Assembly (NCBI GenBank): GCA_963170055.1 | Contig: CAUJGJ010000397.1 | Location: 12,499,462-12,563,461 of the forward strand | Origin: Halisarca cf. caerulea | Taxonomy: Eukaryota; Porifera; Demospongiae; Chondrillida; Halisarcidae | Direction of reading: 5' to 3' | DNA: 64,000 bases | Shown: one piece after another, positions 23,801 to 38,800 of the stretch | How the letters are laid out: each line of letters starts with the position of its first letter | Position numbering within the stretch: position 1 is the stretch's first letter | Notes under the pieces: model-generated | Databases searched by the model: none | What the model saw: only the letters and a program-made list of their open reading frames with translations | Told to the model about the DNA's origin: nothing | Made by a program: the position numbers and the translations under genes

Positions 23801-26800
23801 TTCCCGGAGTCCACATCGAGGGTGAAATCCGTCAAAACAGGTGGCATCATGTCAGCTGTGTACACACTCACTCTCTGACCGAGGGATGGGGGAATCGGAA
23901 CAAGGTAGTTCCTTTGAGTGTCGTACGCTGTGCTTGCCTTCACGGAGATGTACGTCGTCTCGTTGGCAGTAGCAACCATCACCCTTCGCTTCAACTCATT
24001 CAGGTCAAAATCAGACAACATGATCTCTACCTGATGACCATCAAGAGATGGGGTAACAACAGTGCTTGCTCTGAGAGAGTACAGCTCTTCATCAGTTGAG
24101 GAAGAGTTCAGTCCCTGGATTGTGATGGTGCTGATACTGATACTTGAAGAACGAATCGTTTCAGAGAAATTCAGAAGCAAACGCTCCATATTCAAGTCCA
24201 GGTCGAATGATACCAGGGTTGGTCTGGTCGTGTCGATGGTATACTGGGCTGCCTGGAGACCGTATCCATTGGCAACAGGGACAAGCTGTTGTCCGTTCTG
24301 GTCTTCAATACCAAATTCGTCCACCACAAGGAACGAAGTTGCAGTTGACATGCCGATATCACGGGCCTTGATGGCATTGAGATCTCCTGGCAAGAGCACA
24401 ATGGAAACCACAGTGCTGTCGTTGTAGTCCACCAGGCTGCCACCAGTCAATCTGTAGTAGTAGAGGTTGTTGCTGACAAAGGAGTCCGACTGGAGCACAA
24501 ACGACGTAAACTGTACACTCGTTGCGTTGACTGTCTCTAGGAACGTCAGGTGGATCATTCCACTGTCCATGTCTAGATGGTACCTCACAATGTACGGCCT
24601 TGTCACATCTCCGATGAAGTTATCGGCCTGTGTGGCATTGTTGCTATGGATACTGACTACACTGTTGCCCCGCATGTCTCTGATCAGTGTGGACGGGAAG
24701 GATAGGTAGCTTGTTTCCATGGAAACCAGAAGCCCTTCCCTCTCCTTGATTTTGTTCAAATCGTCCACATGCACATCCACTACCACAACGAGTCCATTTG
24801 GACTGTCAGAAGACCCGTACATGAGAGTGTAGTAGGTGGAAGGGTCGCTGAACGTCATGTTGGACGGTGACAACTGTACAGTGAGGGACTGGACCATCAA
24901 CATCTCCACATGCACAGGTTCATCGAACCGTAAGGTGAACTGACTTGAGTTGACATTTGCAATCCATCCCAGAAGCGTGGGTGGAGTTGTATCGTCAGTG
25001 AATATGTCGACATGGAGGTTGTCGGTGGCAACTGATGGATTTGGATCGTAAGCCATGTCAAGAACAGTTCCCATCAGGAGATTGATGAAAGTTGTCATGT
25101 TATTGATGGCTAGCATCTGTGATTTCTTGACTGAATTCAGATCTTCAAATGTCAACATCAGTTGGACTACAGGGTCAGGACTGGACAAAATGTCTCCCCC
25201 TTTCAGCATAACTCTCTCATCAACATTCACATTCTGCAGTGTGATGAAATGCTGGACTAGAGATGAAGAATTGACAGTTTCATCAAATGTTAGATAGAGG
25301 ATTCCTTCATCTAGATCAAAGGTGAACGCATCCAAAGCTGGTGCAGTTATGTCTGGCTTATAGTTGCTGACTTGAGTGGCATTGTCAATGGCAACACTCA
25401 CAAGGGGAAGTCCCACCATATCCATGACGACACTGGACAGCAAACTGATGTGTGTGTTGTTCTGAATGGTAGCAAGTTTAGGTCGCCTCTTGATCTCATT
25501 ACCGTCAAGAGATCCAAGATAAACAGTCACAGATGGACCATTTGAAGTGTTGGTGAATGTACCGAGTGGGTACGTGTCAGTGAAGTACTGCAGTGTGTAG
25601 GAGGTGTCATCTTCTTCATCGCCAGGGGAGGAATGAAGGGTCACAGAGGAGAAGTTGAAGGACGAGACATTGACACTCTCAGTGAAGTAGAGAGTCAGCA
25701 CCATTCCATCCATGTCCAGGTCAAAGGAGATCAGTTCTGGTTGGCTCATGTCCTTCTCGTATCCTCCATCTTGCACAACAGCCAATGGAAGGTTGCTTGT
25801 GTTGAGAGGGTTGTTGTTCATGTCAACTATCGTGCTTGACAGAAGAAGGAGGGAAGTGTCATCACTGGAGGTTGCGAGGTCAGTAAGCACCTTCAACTCG
25901 TTGAGGTCATCATTTGCTATCACCATGGTAACCACGGTAGAGTTCTGCATGACAACCACAGCTCCCCCACTCGGTGGCTGGTGACGCAGTGTGTACTGAG
26001 TGGAGGTGAAAGGAGTGACAAATGTGACAGTAGTTGCATTGAAGCTCTCAATCATGACTGTCTCGTCAAACGTCATCTCCAGTAGACCAGAGTCAGCGCT
26101 AAAGGTGAAATTGACCAGTTGTGGCTGTGTCGTGTCCTCAGTGTAGTTGTATGGAACAAATGGGCTGTCTTCGGTGGAAACCAGGGGATTCCCGAAAGTA
26201 TCTAGGCATCCCATCATTGAAACAATGAGGTAGGTTGAATTTGCTGAAGTGGCCAAATCGTATTGTTCCTTTATCTCATTCAAATCATTGACAGAGATGT
26301 GGAGGGTGACAATGGGGGGATGACCCGGGCCATCAGGCAAGAGGGCGGGACCAGTGAAATACGATTCAACTCTAAAGTAGTAGATCATGGTGTCATTCTC
26401 CTCAAACTGTGTGCTCTGCAGCCCAAACTGCTCAACCATGAAGTTGTCCACAACTTCGGAGAACGTCAAGTCCAGGAGTCCCTCGTCCATGTCTAGACGA
26501 TACGACAACAGCTCTGGGGGCATGGTGTCTTCAATGAACACAGAAATGGGACGTGGCTGCTCCACCCCCATGTACAGAGGTGTGATCACATTTCCCACCA
26601 TGTCACTGACTGTCATGTTAAGATAGATGTAGGCAGTGTCGTTGGAGGACACAAGACCACGAATGAACTTCATCTGGTTCAAGTCTTTTGCTGAAAACTG
26701 CACAAAAATATCTGGACTGACAGTACCATTGCTACCGCTGCTGGAGAGCGAATACGATAGACCATCAAACGAGCTCGAATTGTAGAAACTGATGTGCTCG

Positions 26801-29800
26801 TCAGCCAACATGAATGTCTCAAAATCAACTGTTTCGCTGAATCTGACCCACAGGAAGCCCTCGTTCATGTTCAACAGCGACAAGACGATGTCCGGTGGAG
26901 TGGTGTCGTTGGTGAACATGCTCACACCAATCCCCATCACACCTGGCACCTCCACCAAGTTGTTACCACTCATGTCTTGAACGGTCAGGTTGGTTGCCGA
27001 GAGATACGTATTGCTGTCATTTGTTGCTAGGTTACGGATTGCTCTAATGTTGTTCAAGTCAGACAATGTTAGATTGATCTGAACATAATGACTGTCTTCC
27101 TTCTGGACCACACCTTCTCTTAATGTGTAGGGTTCTCCCCTTGAAACACTGTCAAATGATGACAGTGTAATTTCACGCAGATCCAAAGTACTCACACGTA
27201 CAGTTTCATTGAAGTAGAGTCTCAAGGTTCCCAAATTCATGTCCAAATCAAAGGAAACGAGAATGGGATCTGTGGTGTCTGGTGTCAACACCCTCACAGG
27301 CACAGCTGAGTCATTGTGCACAGGGATCACAGGGTTTCCACTCATGTCTTGAATGGCGGTGAAGGGGAGGGAGAGGAAGGTTGAGTTGGGGTCATATGCT
27401 AGTGTTGATAGACGTTTCACCTCGTTCAGGAAATCATTGGAGAACTTAACTACAATGGTGACATCATTCTCAAGATCCTGTTGACTGAGGTAGAGGCTTT
27501 GGTAGCTGTCCGCATTGTCCAAAATGTCTGATTCGTTCTGAAGGAGAAGATCTCCGATGTTAAGGGAAGTGGCATTAACTGTTTCGTCAAACTCTAAATA
27601 AAGCACACCCTCGTCCAAATCCAGGTCAAATGCAACAAGGTTCGGTGACACTTCATCCGGTACAAGGTTGGTTGCCGGGAGGGGTGAAACCGGGAGGTGA
27701 GGGATGACAAGGTTACCATTCATGTCTGCAATTGTGATATTCTCAACAGCCAAAAATGTAGAATTGGTTGAAATGGCCAAAGCAGTGCGTTTGGTGATGT
27801 TGTTGATTTCAAAGTAGCCAAGGTCGATGACAATGCTTGGTGCTATGGTACTGTTGGTGGTGGAGTAAAGTCCTCGGCGACCACTACTCAGAGTGAACAT
27901 CTCTCTTGCTGGAGCTGGACTGGACAAAAGAGTAATTCCTTCCACAACCAGTGATGAAACGTTGACCGTCTCGTCAAAAGTGAGCTGCAACTCATTAGCA
28001 TTCAGATCCAATGTGAATGACTCCAGCATGGGAGGAACTTTGTCTTCGGTGACATTGTCGGCCATTTTGGCCTCATTGGTTGGAATTTCACAAATGGCGT
28101 TCCCGTTCATGTCCTCTACAGTGAGGTTAGAGAGGCTGATGAAAGTGTTGTGTGTAAACGTCCCGAATTCGGGGTAGGTCTTGATGAAGTTGAGATCAGT
28201 TGGCATCAGTTGGATGAAAATCACATGATAGCTATCATTGAGGACCAGTCCCGAGGTGAGACCTCTGAAGATGGTGTAGTGAGAGGTATTGTACCCACTC
28301 TGGAGGGATATCTCGGTAACTTCTAGGGAAGATGCATTTACTGTTTCCGAGAAAGACAGCTCTAAGATCTCCTCTGTCAGGTCAAGTGTGAAGAACAGCA
28401 GCTTTGGAGCTTTCTTGTCCGGAGTGAAGTTGTCCTCCGCTAAGCCACGCCCATGAGTAGGTGGGATCTCGTCGGCATAGTTACCATTCTCATCGCAGAT
28501 GGTCATGTTGGTGTAAGTGAGGAAGGTGTGGGCATAGCAGTCTGTCAGTTCATCCAATCGTTTTAGTTCATTCAGATCTTCAATAATCAAACTAAAGCAG
28601 ATTTCAGTTGAGTCGTTGCTAAGGACAACGCCCCCAGTGAGTTGAAGATATTGTACCATGGAAGGCATTGGACAGGAAGAGGTGTAGGTCACATTTCCAA
28701 TTTCATTCCCATTCTCAGATATGTGGGGCACATTCTGGAATGAGAGTTGGGATGGGTCAAAACATGATGCATTCACAGTCTCATCAAATGTCAAACAGAG
28801 CTCCTCTTCGGTCAAATCAAGAGTATAATCCTGTAATTCAGGAGGGGTGGTATCTGGAGTGAAATTGCAAGCTTTGAACCCCATATCTCGTGGGATAGGG
28901 CTGAGGTTGTTCTGTGACATGTCTTTCAATGTGTTCTCAGATGCCACTAAAAATGTGGCTTCCATAGATGTTGCCAAATCAGTCAGCAGTTTGATGTCAT
29001 TTTCATCCAATATTGACAGGTAAATGTTCAAAACATGGGTAGGACCCTGGGTGGTACCAGTGGGCGGAGCCAAGGAATAAGTGGATGTAGTTAACGGATG
29101 AAATTGTTCCTCACTCTGTAGGGACAATTTGCTGACCACTAAAGTGGCAGAGTTGATGGTTTCAGAAAAGTAGACAGTAAGCAGTCCCTCATCCATGTCC
29201 AGATCGAAACACTCGACAACTGGTGTAGTGTTGTCAGCAGTGTAGCGATCAGCAAGGAGCAATCCACCACTGCTGCAGTTGTAGGAGAGGAGAGGGCGGC
29301 CATTTTGATCCGTGATTGCATCACTGGTAAGCCCGAGGTAGGTGGTTCCCTGTTGTAGACCGATCCTCATTGCCTTCACTGCGTTCAGATCCTCTAGACT
29401 AAGCACAACGTTAACTGATGTAGCATAGTGGAACGAGGTCATCCAGCGAGTTGCATTGCCGAAGCCGCCGAGCGCTGCTCCAGGTGGACCGAAATCCTCA
29501 GCATAGTATTCGGCAGTGGAGTTGTCCACAGTGCAGGAGGTGAGGATGTAGTGCGTGTCACATGCTGCACTGTCGGCCAGTGTGATCATGTCGCACTCGA
29601 GAGCGGAAATGTTGACTGTTTCAGAGAATGTTACTGAGAGAACACCTGCGTCGAGATCAAACGCATACTCCACAATACTGGGCTGGTTGAGATCTGGTAT
29701 GTACCTTGAGGCCTTCAGTCCCACACCATTCAGTACAGGCACCACAGTGTTGTTGTTCATGTCACGGATCAGGGTCGAATCGACGGTAACGTAAGATGTC

Positions 29801-32800
29801 GCCAGGCTGACGAAAAGGTTATCGATTCTCTTGATCTCGTTCAGATCACCCTGAGACAACATCACAACAATGACCAGTCCATCGCTGGAGAGGGTGTAGC
29901 TGTCAGTGAGTCTCACACCAGTTCTCGACCTTCTGTCAGTCTGCAACACAAGCCCACTGGGTTCAAAACTGTCTCTATTGACTGGTTCGTCAAAGGTCAG
30001 CACAAGGTTACCAGCATTCAAGTCAACATTGAAAGCAGTCAGTTTTGGTCGTGTTACATCATGGGTGAGGTTGGTTACCATGACTGTTCCTCTAATTACA
30101 GGGTTTTCCTCACTTGACATGTCAGTTACGCCCCCATGGGCTATAGTGAGGAATGTGTTATCCCTTGTGGTTGCCAAAGAAGTAAACAGCTTGATCCTGA
30201 AAACATCAGCATCCGTGAGCTGGATGGGCACAATGTGGTTGTTGGATTTTATGGGAGCCCCGCCTGTCAATGTCACAGACACACCTCCAGAGCCGTTTGA
30301 CATCGAATGGAAGGTGAGCAGGGGGTACATGATGGTTGACACATTCACAGCTTCGTCAAACGTCAATTCGACAATGCCTGTGTTCATGTCAAGGTTGAAA
30401 CCGGTTAGTGCTGGATTAGTCCTGTCAACTTCATACACCCTCACTGGCAGTGCTGCCTCGTGACTCACTGGCACAACGTAGTTCACCTTCATGTCCTGAA
30501 TGGTAAGGTTCGTGAGGGAGAGAAAGGTGTCAGCATCACTGGTAGCAAGTTGAGAGAGCCTCTTTATCTCGTTGGTGTCGTGTGGCTCCAACTGGATGAC
30601 AACTTCGGTTGAGTACTGCGTGAGTGTGTGGGAGGGAGGGGAAAGCTTGTGGTACTCCCCTGGGTAGAGACTGTCGTTGAACTGTTGTAGGGTGATCTCC
30701 GACACACGTAGAGAACTACCGTTCACTGTTTCGTCAAATGACAAAACAAGACGATTTGCATTCAGGTCCAAATCAAAGCCCACAACTTTGGGAGGTGTTA
30801 TATCATCAATGAACATCATGACATCAAATGCCATTGAAAGTGGTACAGCCAGGATGGGGTTACTGCTCATGTCACGAACAGTTGCATAGTCCAGCGTGAC
30901 AAAGGTGTCGTCCAATCCCGTTGCAAGGTGTGGGCGGGACTTCAGCACATTCAAATCGTCACGGTGAATTTGAATTGTCTGTGTTGTGGAGTCATTGGAG
31001 GTACCACTGCTGTTGCGCAACCCATATCCTTCACTCCCAGGATCCTGCAGCGGGTAGAAGGTGACCCCTCCAGGTTGGACAGAAGTAAAATCAATGGTCT
31101 CGTTGAAGCTGAGATGTAGAAGACCTTCATTGAGGTCAAATATGAAAGACCTCAAAACAGGAGGTGTGATGTCCAGAGTTAAGTTGCTCACCATTACTCC
31201 CTCCTCCCTGTCGACTGCTATGACACTGTTGTTGTTCATGTCAACAATAGTCGAAGTAGTGAAGGAGATGAACGTGTTGCTCTCCAGTATTGCGAGGCCA
31301 CGTAGACGTTTGATCTCGTTGAGGTCGTGTTCCCCCAGTAGTACCACCACCACGGGACCGTCAGGTGAGAGGGTGTGAGAGTAGAACGGCAGTACCCCAC
31401 TCACCAGCACCCTCTCCTGCACACCCTCCACACTCCCATTGCCAGCACTCTGCAGTGTTATCTGCTCCACATCAAGACTGTCCGTTTCAACAGTTTCGTC
31501 AAATGTCAGAATTACCTCCCCGGTGTTCAGATTCAGGTCAAATGATAACAGGAAGGGATTTTTATGATCTGGACCAAAATTGTCAGCCATGACACCAAAT
31601 GGATTGTAGATGGGCACATTCAGTACACCTGACATGTCTTCGATTGCAAACGACTCCAGAACGAGGAAGGTGTTATTGGTTGAAGTGGCCAACAGTCGAT
31701 TTCTCTTAATTTCATTCAAATCATCCCGACCAATCGCAACTGTAACATAAATGCTGTTGTTGGTAATGGGACCACTCCCCGCTTCAGACGTGAGGTAGAC
31801 GCGGTTCTTGTACGTGTTGGCTACATTCTGAAGTGCCACACCCCCAACCATCAAGGTGGAGGCCCTGACGGTCTCATTGAACGTGAGGTACAAGTACCCT
31901 TCTGTCATGTTCAGACTGTACCCCACCAGAGACGGACGGTTGGTGTCATTCCTCACATAGCTAGCCTCGACTGCCTGCGTGTAGTTCACCTCCACCACCT
32001 CCAGCCCCACCATGTCAGTGATGGTGATGTTCTCAATGGAGAGATGCGTGTTGGAGACGATAGTTCCAAGATCTTCAAGTCGCTTCAGTTCATTTAGATC
32101 ATCATCGCTCAACTGGATCACAATCTCCTTCCAGTCTGGGCTGGTGGAGTAGCTAGCATAGTCCAACTGCAGCACTACAAGTGGATCCTCAACAGGGCCG
32201 CTGATGAGGGAAATCCCCGTCACATTCAAACTGCTCACATCAACGGTCTCCGTGAATGTCAGAAGAAGCTCTCCGTTGTTGAGATCGAGGGCAAATGACT
32301 CCAATTGTGGGGGTGTCATGTCCGGGATGTACTCTGATGCTCTGATGGCGAAATCATCAGTGATGGCAATGATGTCCATTGTCATCAAATCCCGCAAAAC
32401 GTCTGCATTGACAATGAGGTATGTGTTGTTGATGTTTGTCGCTACAGCGGTGTTTGCCGCAAGGCGATTGAAATCAAACCTGCTAAGCTGAACAGTCATC
32501 ACATAGCCATCAGACGAGTTGGTGTACGTGTCCCCCTCAACTGAGACCTGCGACCCAGCTGTTGGAGCATCCTGAAAGACAATTGCTTTAGGGGAGAAAC
32601 TACTCATTTCCACAACATCGCTGAAGGAGAGGTGAAGAAGGCCGAGGTTCATGTCTAGACTGAGTGCCTCCAGTTCTGCTGGAGACGTGTCCATGATGTA
32701 TCCATCATCACCAGCTCCAAGGAGAGATGGTGGTAAAATGGCCACCTCAAAATTGCCAGCCATGTCTGTGATCGTACGACCAGATAGACCGACAAAGGTG

Positions 32801-35800
32801 TTGTACTGGGAGGTAGCAAGGTTGCTGTTCAGCTTGATTGGCAGGAGATCAGCTCTCACAAGAGACAGAGTGACATCTGCTACACCATCACTGTCGGCTG
32901 TGGTGCCATTGGTGAGGGTGTGGTGTAGACCAGGTGAGTACGAACTACTAGAGCTCGATATTGTGATCTGAGTTGGATCAAGAGCAGAGGGTCTGATGGG
33001 CTCATCAAACACAAGTGTCAGTGTCTCTGTAGTGAGGTCCAGAGTGAAGTCCCTCAGCATCGGTGCGGTGGTGTCCCCTATGTACATCGATACAGGAATC
33101 GCATTCCCATTCTCAATTTCCTCAACTGGATTAGGATTGCGAACGGTAACATCGCTAATGGCATCAGAGGTAATGCGGATGAAAGTGTCATTGGAAGAAA
33201 ATGCAAATTCAGCAGCTTTGATGCTGTCCAGGTCGGCCTTGCCTAGTCGAACAACAACGTCAACGCCATTTACACTGGACGTGGTGGTGTCCTCAGTCAA
33301 CTGGACTGCCCTGCTGGAGTAGTTGCTCTCCTGGATGAAAACACCAGATGGGTTGAAAGTAGAAGGTCTGACTGGTTCGTTGAAGGTAAGGTTGAGTAGC
33401 CCGGTATTCAAATCCAGCGAGAATGCTTCCAAATAAGGAGGGATTACATCATCGATGAACATGACCACATCCAAGCCTCTACTGATTGGCACAGCCTTGA
33501 CACCATTGCCATTCATGTCGTAGATGGAGTCTTCAGCAAGTGACAGCCAACAATTGTTGATGTTTGAACAGACGCGGTCATCTTCCTTCAGTCGTATCAG
33601 ATCATCTTCCAACAACTCAACAATGACAACAGTGCCATTTGGGCTGGATGAGAACCCACCACGAAGGGTGACTGAGGCCTGAGCGTTGCGAAAGAAACTC
33701 TGAAGAGTAATACCAGAGAAATTGAATGTGTCCACGTTGACTGTCTCGTCAAACTCCAGCACAAGTGTTCCGTTGTTGAGGTCTAGCTCGGTCACAACCA
33801 TCAACTGTGGAGAGGTGGTATCATAGATGTAGTGCCTGACTGGCAACGCACTCTCATCAGAAAAGGGAACAAGAGGATTGCCGTTCATGTCAATAGCAGT
33901 GAAGTTGGGGAAAGAGAGAAAACAGGTGTCAGGTCCCCTACAGACTGCGATTCGTGTGATCTCGTTCAGGTCTTCCACAACAAAGGAGATGTTGAAATGA
34001 GGCTCGTTCGTTGGCACACTTGGGAATCCACCAATCAGAGTGTGAGAATTGAATTCGAAATCCACCACACCTGATATATTCTCAGCAGACTGCAGTGTGA
34101 GCTGCTCCAGAAGCAGCGACGACAGATTCAGTGTTTCGTTGAAGTACAGAGTGAACGTGCCAGTGTTCAAATCGATGTCAAAATACTCCAAAACTGGCTG
34201 AATGGTGTCAACTGTTAGGTTGGATGCGATGAACCCACTGCTGCGAGGAATTGCATACACCTGGTTACCACTCATGTCTGCTAGGGCTTCAGCCGGGAAA
34301 GAGATGTAAGTGTTGTCAGGATCTGTTGCAACACCAGTGTTTCGCTTGATGTTGTTGAGGTCCCTTCTCACCAGGTAGAGCTCAACTGTGGTGTCATTGT
34401 AAGGTGTGATGTAGGCCTCCGTGAGTTGCACGTGACGTGAGAACTCTGATGGACCACCTTGAATCGTAATCAGAGACACATCAAGTGAGTCGACATTGAC
34501 CGTTTCTGAGAATTCCATCACAATACGCTCAGAATTTAGGTCGATATACCACCTGAGGAGCATGGGATGGATGGAGTCCCGTTTGTAGTCGTCCGCCTGC
34601 TTCGATCGGTTGAAGCTCACTGCAACAACACTGTTGTTGTTTACATCCGACACAGCAGACGATGGGAAACTAATGAACGTGTCATCCATGCTGGTGGCCA
34701 GGTAGAACATTCTTTTGATGTTGTCAAGGTCGTTCAAAGTCAAGCTGACGGTCACTGTTGGGTCGTAAGCAGTTGACACATTCCCACCTCCTAACGTGTA
34801 CCACTGGAAGGGCTGTACTGAATTGTTGTAGGCCGACTGGAGTGTGAGGTCCGTGGGTTGCAGGGAGAAGGGATCGACTGTTTCACTAAACGTCAGAGTG
34901 ATGATTTCCTCAGTCAAGTCCAGTGTGAAGGACCTCAGCTGTGGGGAAATGGTGTCTTCAAACAATCCATCTGCCATGAATGCCAGTGACTCTGTTACAG
35001 CAAGGATTCTGTTTCTCCTCATGTCTTGTACAAAGTTCCTTGAGAAGGAGATAAAGGTGTTGTTAACGGTAGTGGCAAGATTCAGCATCCTCTTCAAATC
35101 GTTCAGGTCTTCCTCCATCAGTAAGATGTCCACAAATGCTCCGTCATCACTGATCACTGACCCCTCAATTAGCCTCCTCCTCTCCAACCCATCACTCTCA
35201 TTGAGGAACAAAATGTCTGTCACACAAAGAGTGGAAACGTCAACTGTCTCTGAGAAGGAGAGACTGAGTACTTCACTAGTGAGGTTGAGGGTGAATCCAG
35301 TCAACTCGGGTGGGGTACGGTCGAGAACAAGCTCCCCCACCTGAGTCATGTTGTCAACGTCTTCAGGGACAACTGGCAACCAATTCATGTCGCGAACAAG
35401 AGAAGCATCAAAGACAATGAACGTATCCAAAGTTGAAGTGGCCAACATTGTCAACTTCTTAATCTTATTCACATCACTGAATGATAAAGTGACATTGATT
35501 ACGGTGGAGTCATCTAAGCTGTGGGAACTGTTCTGTAGCTGATAGTGGTCACCACGGTCTAGTGGGTCCGTACCGTTGTACAAAACAATGACTGTTTCAT
35601 CAAACGTATCTGCAGCCACTGTCTCGCTAAATGTCAAAGACAGTATGTCTGTATTCATGTCTAGACTGAACCTGTCTAGACGGGGCCTGGTCCTGTCCTG
35701 GTAGAATGCAGACGCAGGTAGTCCCTCAGTGACGGGTATCTCATTCACCGAGTTCAGTTTAGTGTCTGTGACGAGAGAGCTGCTGACGGACATGTGTGTG

Positions 35801-38800
35801 TTGCTCAGGGCAGTGGCCAGGTGTCGAAGCTGCTTGATACGATTCAAATCGTTGGTTTTGATCTGCACTCTCACAACAGGCCCAATGGTACCAGGAGGTG
35901 AGTATTGGTCCAAACCGAGTGTGTGTGTTCTCTGTGGGTCACCAGTAGAGTATGTATCTGCCTGCAGAGTGACGTGCTCTGAGATCAGCATCGTGCCGAG
36001 AACAGTCTCTGAGAACGTGAGGGTGAGGATTCCCGTGTTCATGTCGAGCTCAAACTCCTCCAGCTCGGGGCGTGTTGTGTCGAATGTGTACTCTCTCACA
36101 TTCTGTGCGTTCTCTCCACTCACAAGTGGTTCCACCTGCAGCCCCTTCTGATCCCTCACAGCACAAGCATCCAAGGAGAGCCAGGAGTTGGTGGGAGTCT
36201 CTGCAATACGAAGTGCTTTGATGAGGTTGAGGTCGTCCAGTGTGAGGTTGACAATGAGGACTGTCTCGTCAACCTCTGCACCTTGGTTCAAATTTGCCCG
36301 GAACTCGTCGATGGACATCGGCATGGCTGTACCGTTCCCATATCCGACAACAGTCATCATTGATGATGAAGACTCTCCAACCATCATCATCACTCCATCA
36401 GTACTGTTCATGCCATCAGTTCCATTCACACCACTCTCGGCCATTAGTCCTCGTGACGGCATCAAAAGAGACCCTCCTGTCAAGGTGTGACTGACGCTAC
36501 CAGTGAAATCACTCTGCAACGTGATGCAGGAAGCATTGGCTGACATGTAGTCGACCACTTCCATGAAATACAGCCACAGAAGACCTTCATTCATGTCCAA
36601 ATCAAACGTCTGGACACGTGGGCGGGTGGAATCCTCCAGGAAGACTGAAATCTCCAGAGCATCTGAAGTTGGAATGGGGACAACAGGATTGTCTGCCATG
36701 TCAGATACAAGACTGCTGTTAAAGCTAATGAAAGAAGTGGTGTTGCTGACAAAGAGATCTTCAATCTTCTTGATTTCATTCAAATCATCTCGAGTGATAT
36801 CAATCACTATGGTCAGGCCATCAGGACTAGCAGTGCTCCCATTGGTGAGCCTGTAACTGGACCCAGTTCCATTTCGTGAATTCTGAAGTTGGAGCTGGTC
36901 TGGTGCGATCGTACCACTAGCCACAACCTCATCGAACACCAGTGTGATGGTGCTGGCGTTGATGTTTACATCAAATGCGACAACATTGGGTGGAATTGTG
37001 TCTGGGTAGAAATCATCCACAGGCAGTAAGGTATCTTTCACTCCATTGCGATCATGTGAGAGATCGCGTACTGAATTAGGAAGAAGATGAATGTAAGTGT
37101 CGTTCACACTTGTAGCAAGGTCGGTGAGCAGTTTGATACCATTGAGGTCCATCTGTGTTGCAGTCAGGTTGAGGGTGAGGATGTGTGAGTTAGGGCCAAT
37201 TAGGACCGCTTCTCGCAACACATACGAAGTGTCGTTGAGATCCTCTGACCGTCTCAGAAGAAGACCATTTGCCAGCAGTGACATGAAATCGACAGTTTCA
37301 TCAAACGTCAACGAAAGGCGTTCAGAAGTGAGATTGAGGGAGAATTGCCGCAGGAGGGGACTGCTGGTATCCTCAACATACATGTCCACCTGATCAGCAT
37401 CATCAGGCTCGATGGGGATCACGCGATTCCCGCTCATGTCTGTGATGGCAAACATTGTGATGGAGATGTAAGTCGACGTCTCATCCTGTGCTAGGTCGGT
37501 GAAGAATTTGATCAGGTTCGAGTCAACTTCACCGATGATGACTGTTATGATGGAATCGTTAGTGTCTGACATTCTGTCTGTGAAATCTGGGAATTCCCCT
37601 GGAGTGAGCATGACAGATTGGGTAACATTGGAGTACATCTTTTGCGACTGAAGAGTTATAGCCGACACATTCAACGACACAGCATTCACTGTTTCACTAA
37701 ACTGGAGCTCAAGGACTGGGTTGGCTCCATTCATGTCGAGGTAGAACACATCAAGTGTAGGTCTCACTGTATCGCGGACGTGGTTTCTGACTGGCTGCGG
37801 ATGAGAGATGTTGATGGGTACTACAGGGTTGTCATTCATGTCGGAGATCAGCGAGGACACAATCGACGCAAACGTTGTTGTGTTGGAGACAGCGAGGTCG
37901 GTCAGCCGTTTGATACTGTCGCGATCAATTCTGTTCAGCTCCAGTGTAAAGTGAGTCCAGCTTCTTTGCAGTGGCAGGTTCTCCCCTCCTGTCAGGGGGT
38001 ACTTGGTCGCAGGCATCTCAGCAATCATGTACGGCATGCTCTGCAGGGTCAGTGCATTGGGGGAGAACGAAGACACATTCACAGTTTCAGAGAAACTGAG
38101 GGTGATGGTATCAGCTGAAAGGTTCAGATCGAAGGCCACAAGTTCAGGGGGTGTGGTATCTTGGGTGTGGTTCCCAGCTCGAGTGGCATTGCTTGCCTCA
38201 TTCATGTTGTCCGCATTGTCCCTTACTGTATAAGCTGTGATGGCCAGGTATGTGTCGCCAATGGATGTACCGAGCTCCGATAGCTCCTTGATCCTGTTCA
38301 GATCATACCAACCGAGATCGACGGTGACAATTGGCCAGTCAGGGCTACTGGTAGCACTCCCACTGGGACCCACAGTCAGCCTGTACTGCTGTGTGGCATT
38401 AACAACAGCATTGTAGAGGGTGATTTGAGTAACGTCTAGAGATGAAGCGTTCACTGTTTCTGAGAATGTGAGAATGATCTCTCCCTCATTCATGTCTACA
38501 TGGAAGTCAACCAGACGGGGTGATGTCGTGTCCGCAGTGAAGTTGCGTACTCTGGTGGCATTGTCTGATGACACAGAGACAACTGCATTCATGTTCATGT
38601 CTGCAATAGCAAGCATCTCAAAGGAGATAAAAGTGTCTTCTTCATCATTTGCCAGTTGAAGGAGAGCCTTAACAGTGTTGAGATCAAACGGCTGAAGAGC
38701 TTGCTTCACAATGTAGCTGTCCTTAGTGAGGAGGTATTCAGTGGTCAATGTATGGCTGTCTCCCAACCCACCAGATGTATTGGCCCTACTCTGCAGGGTA

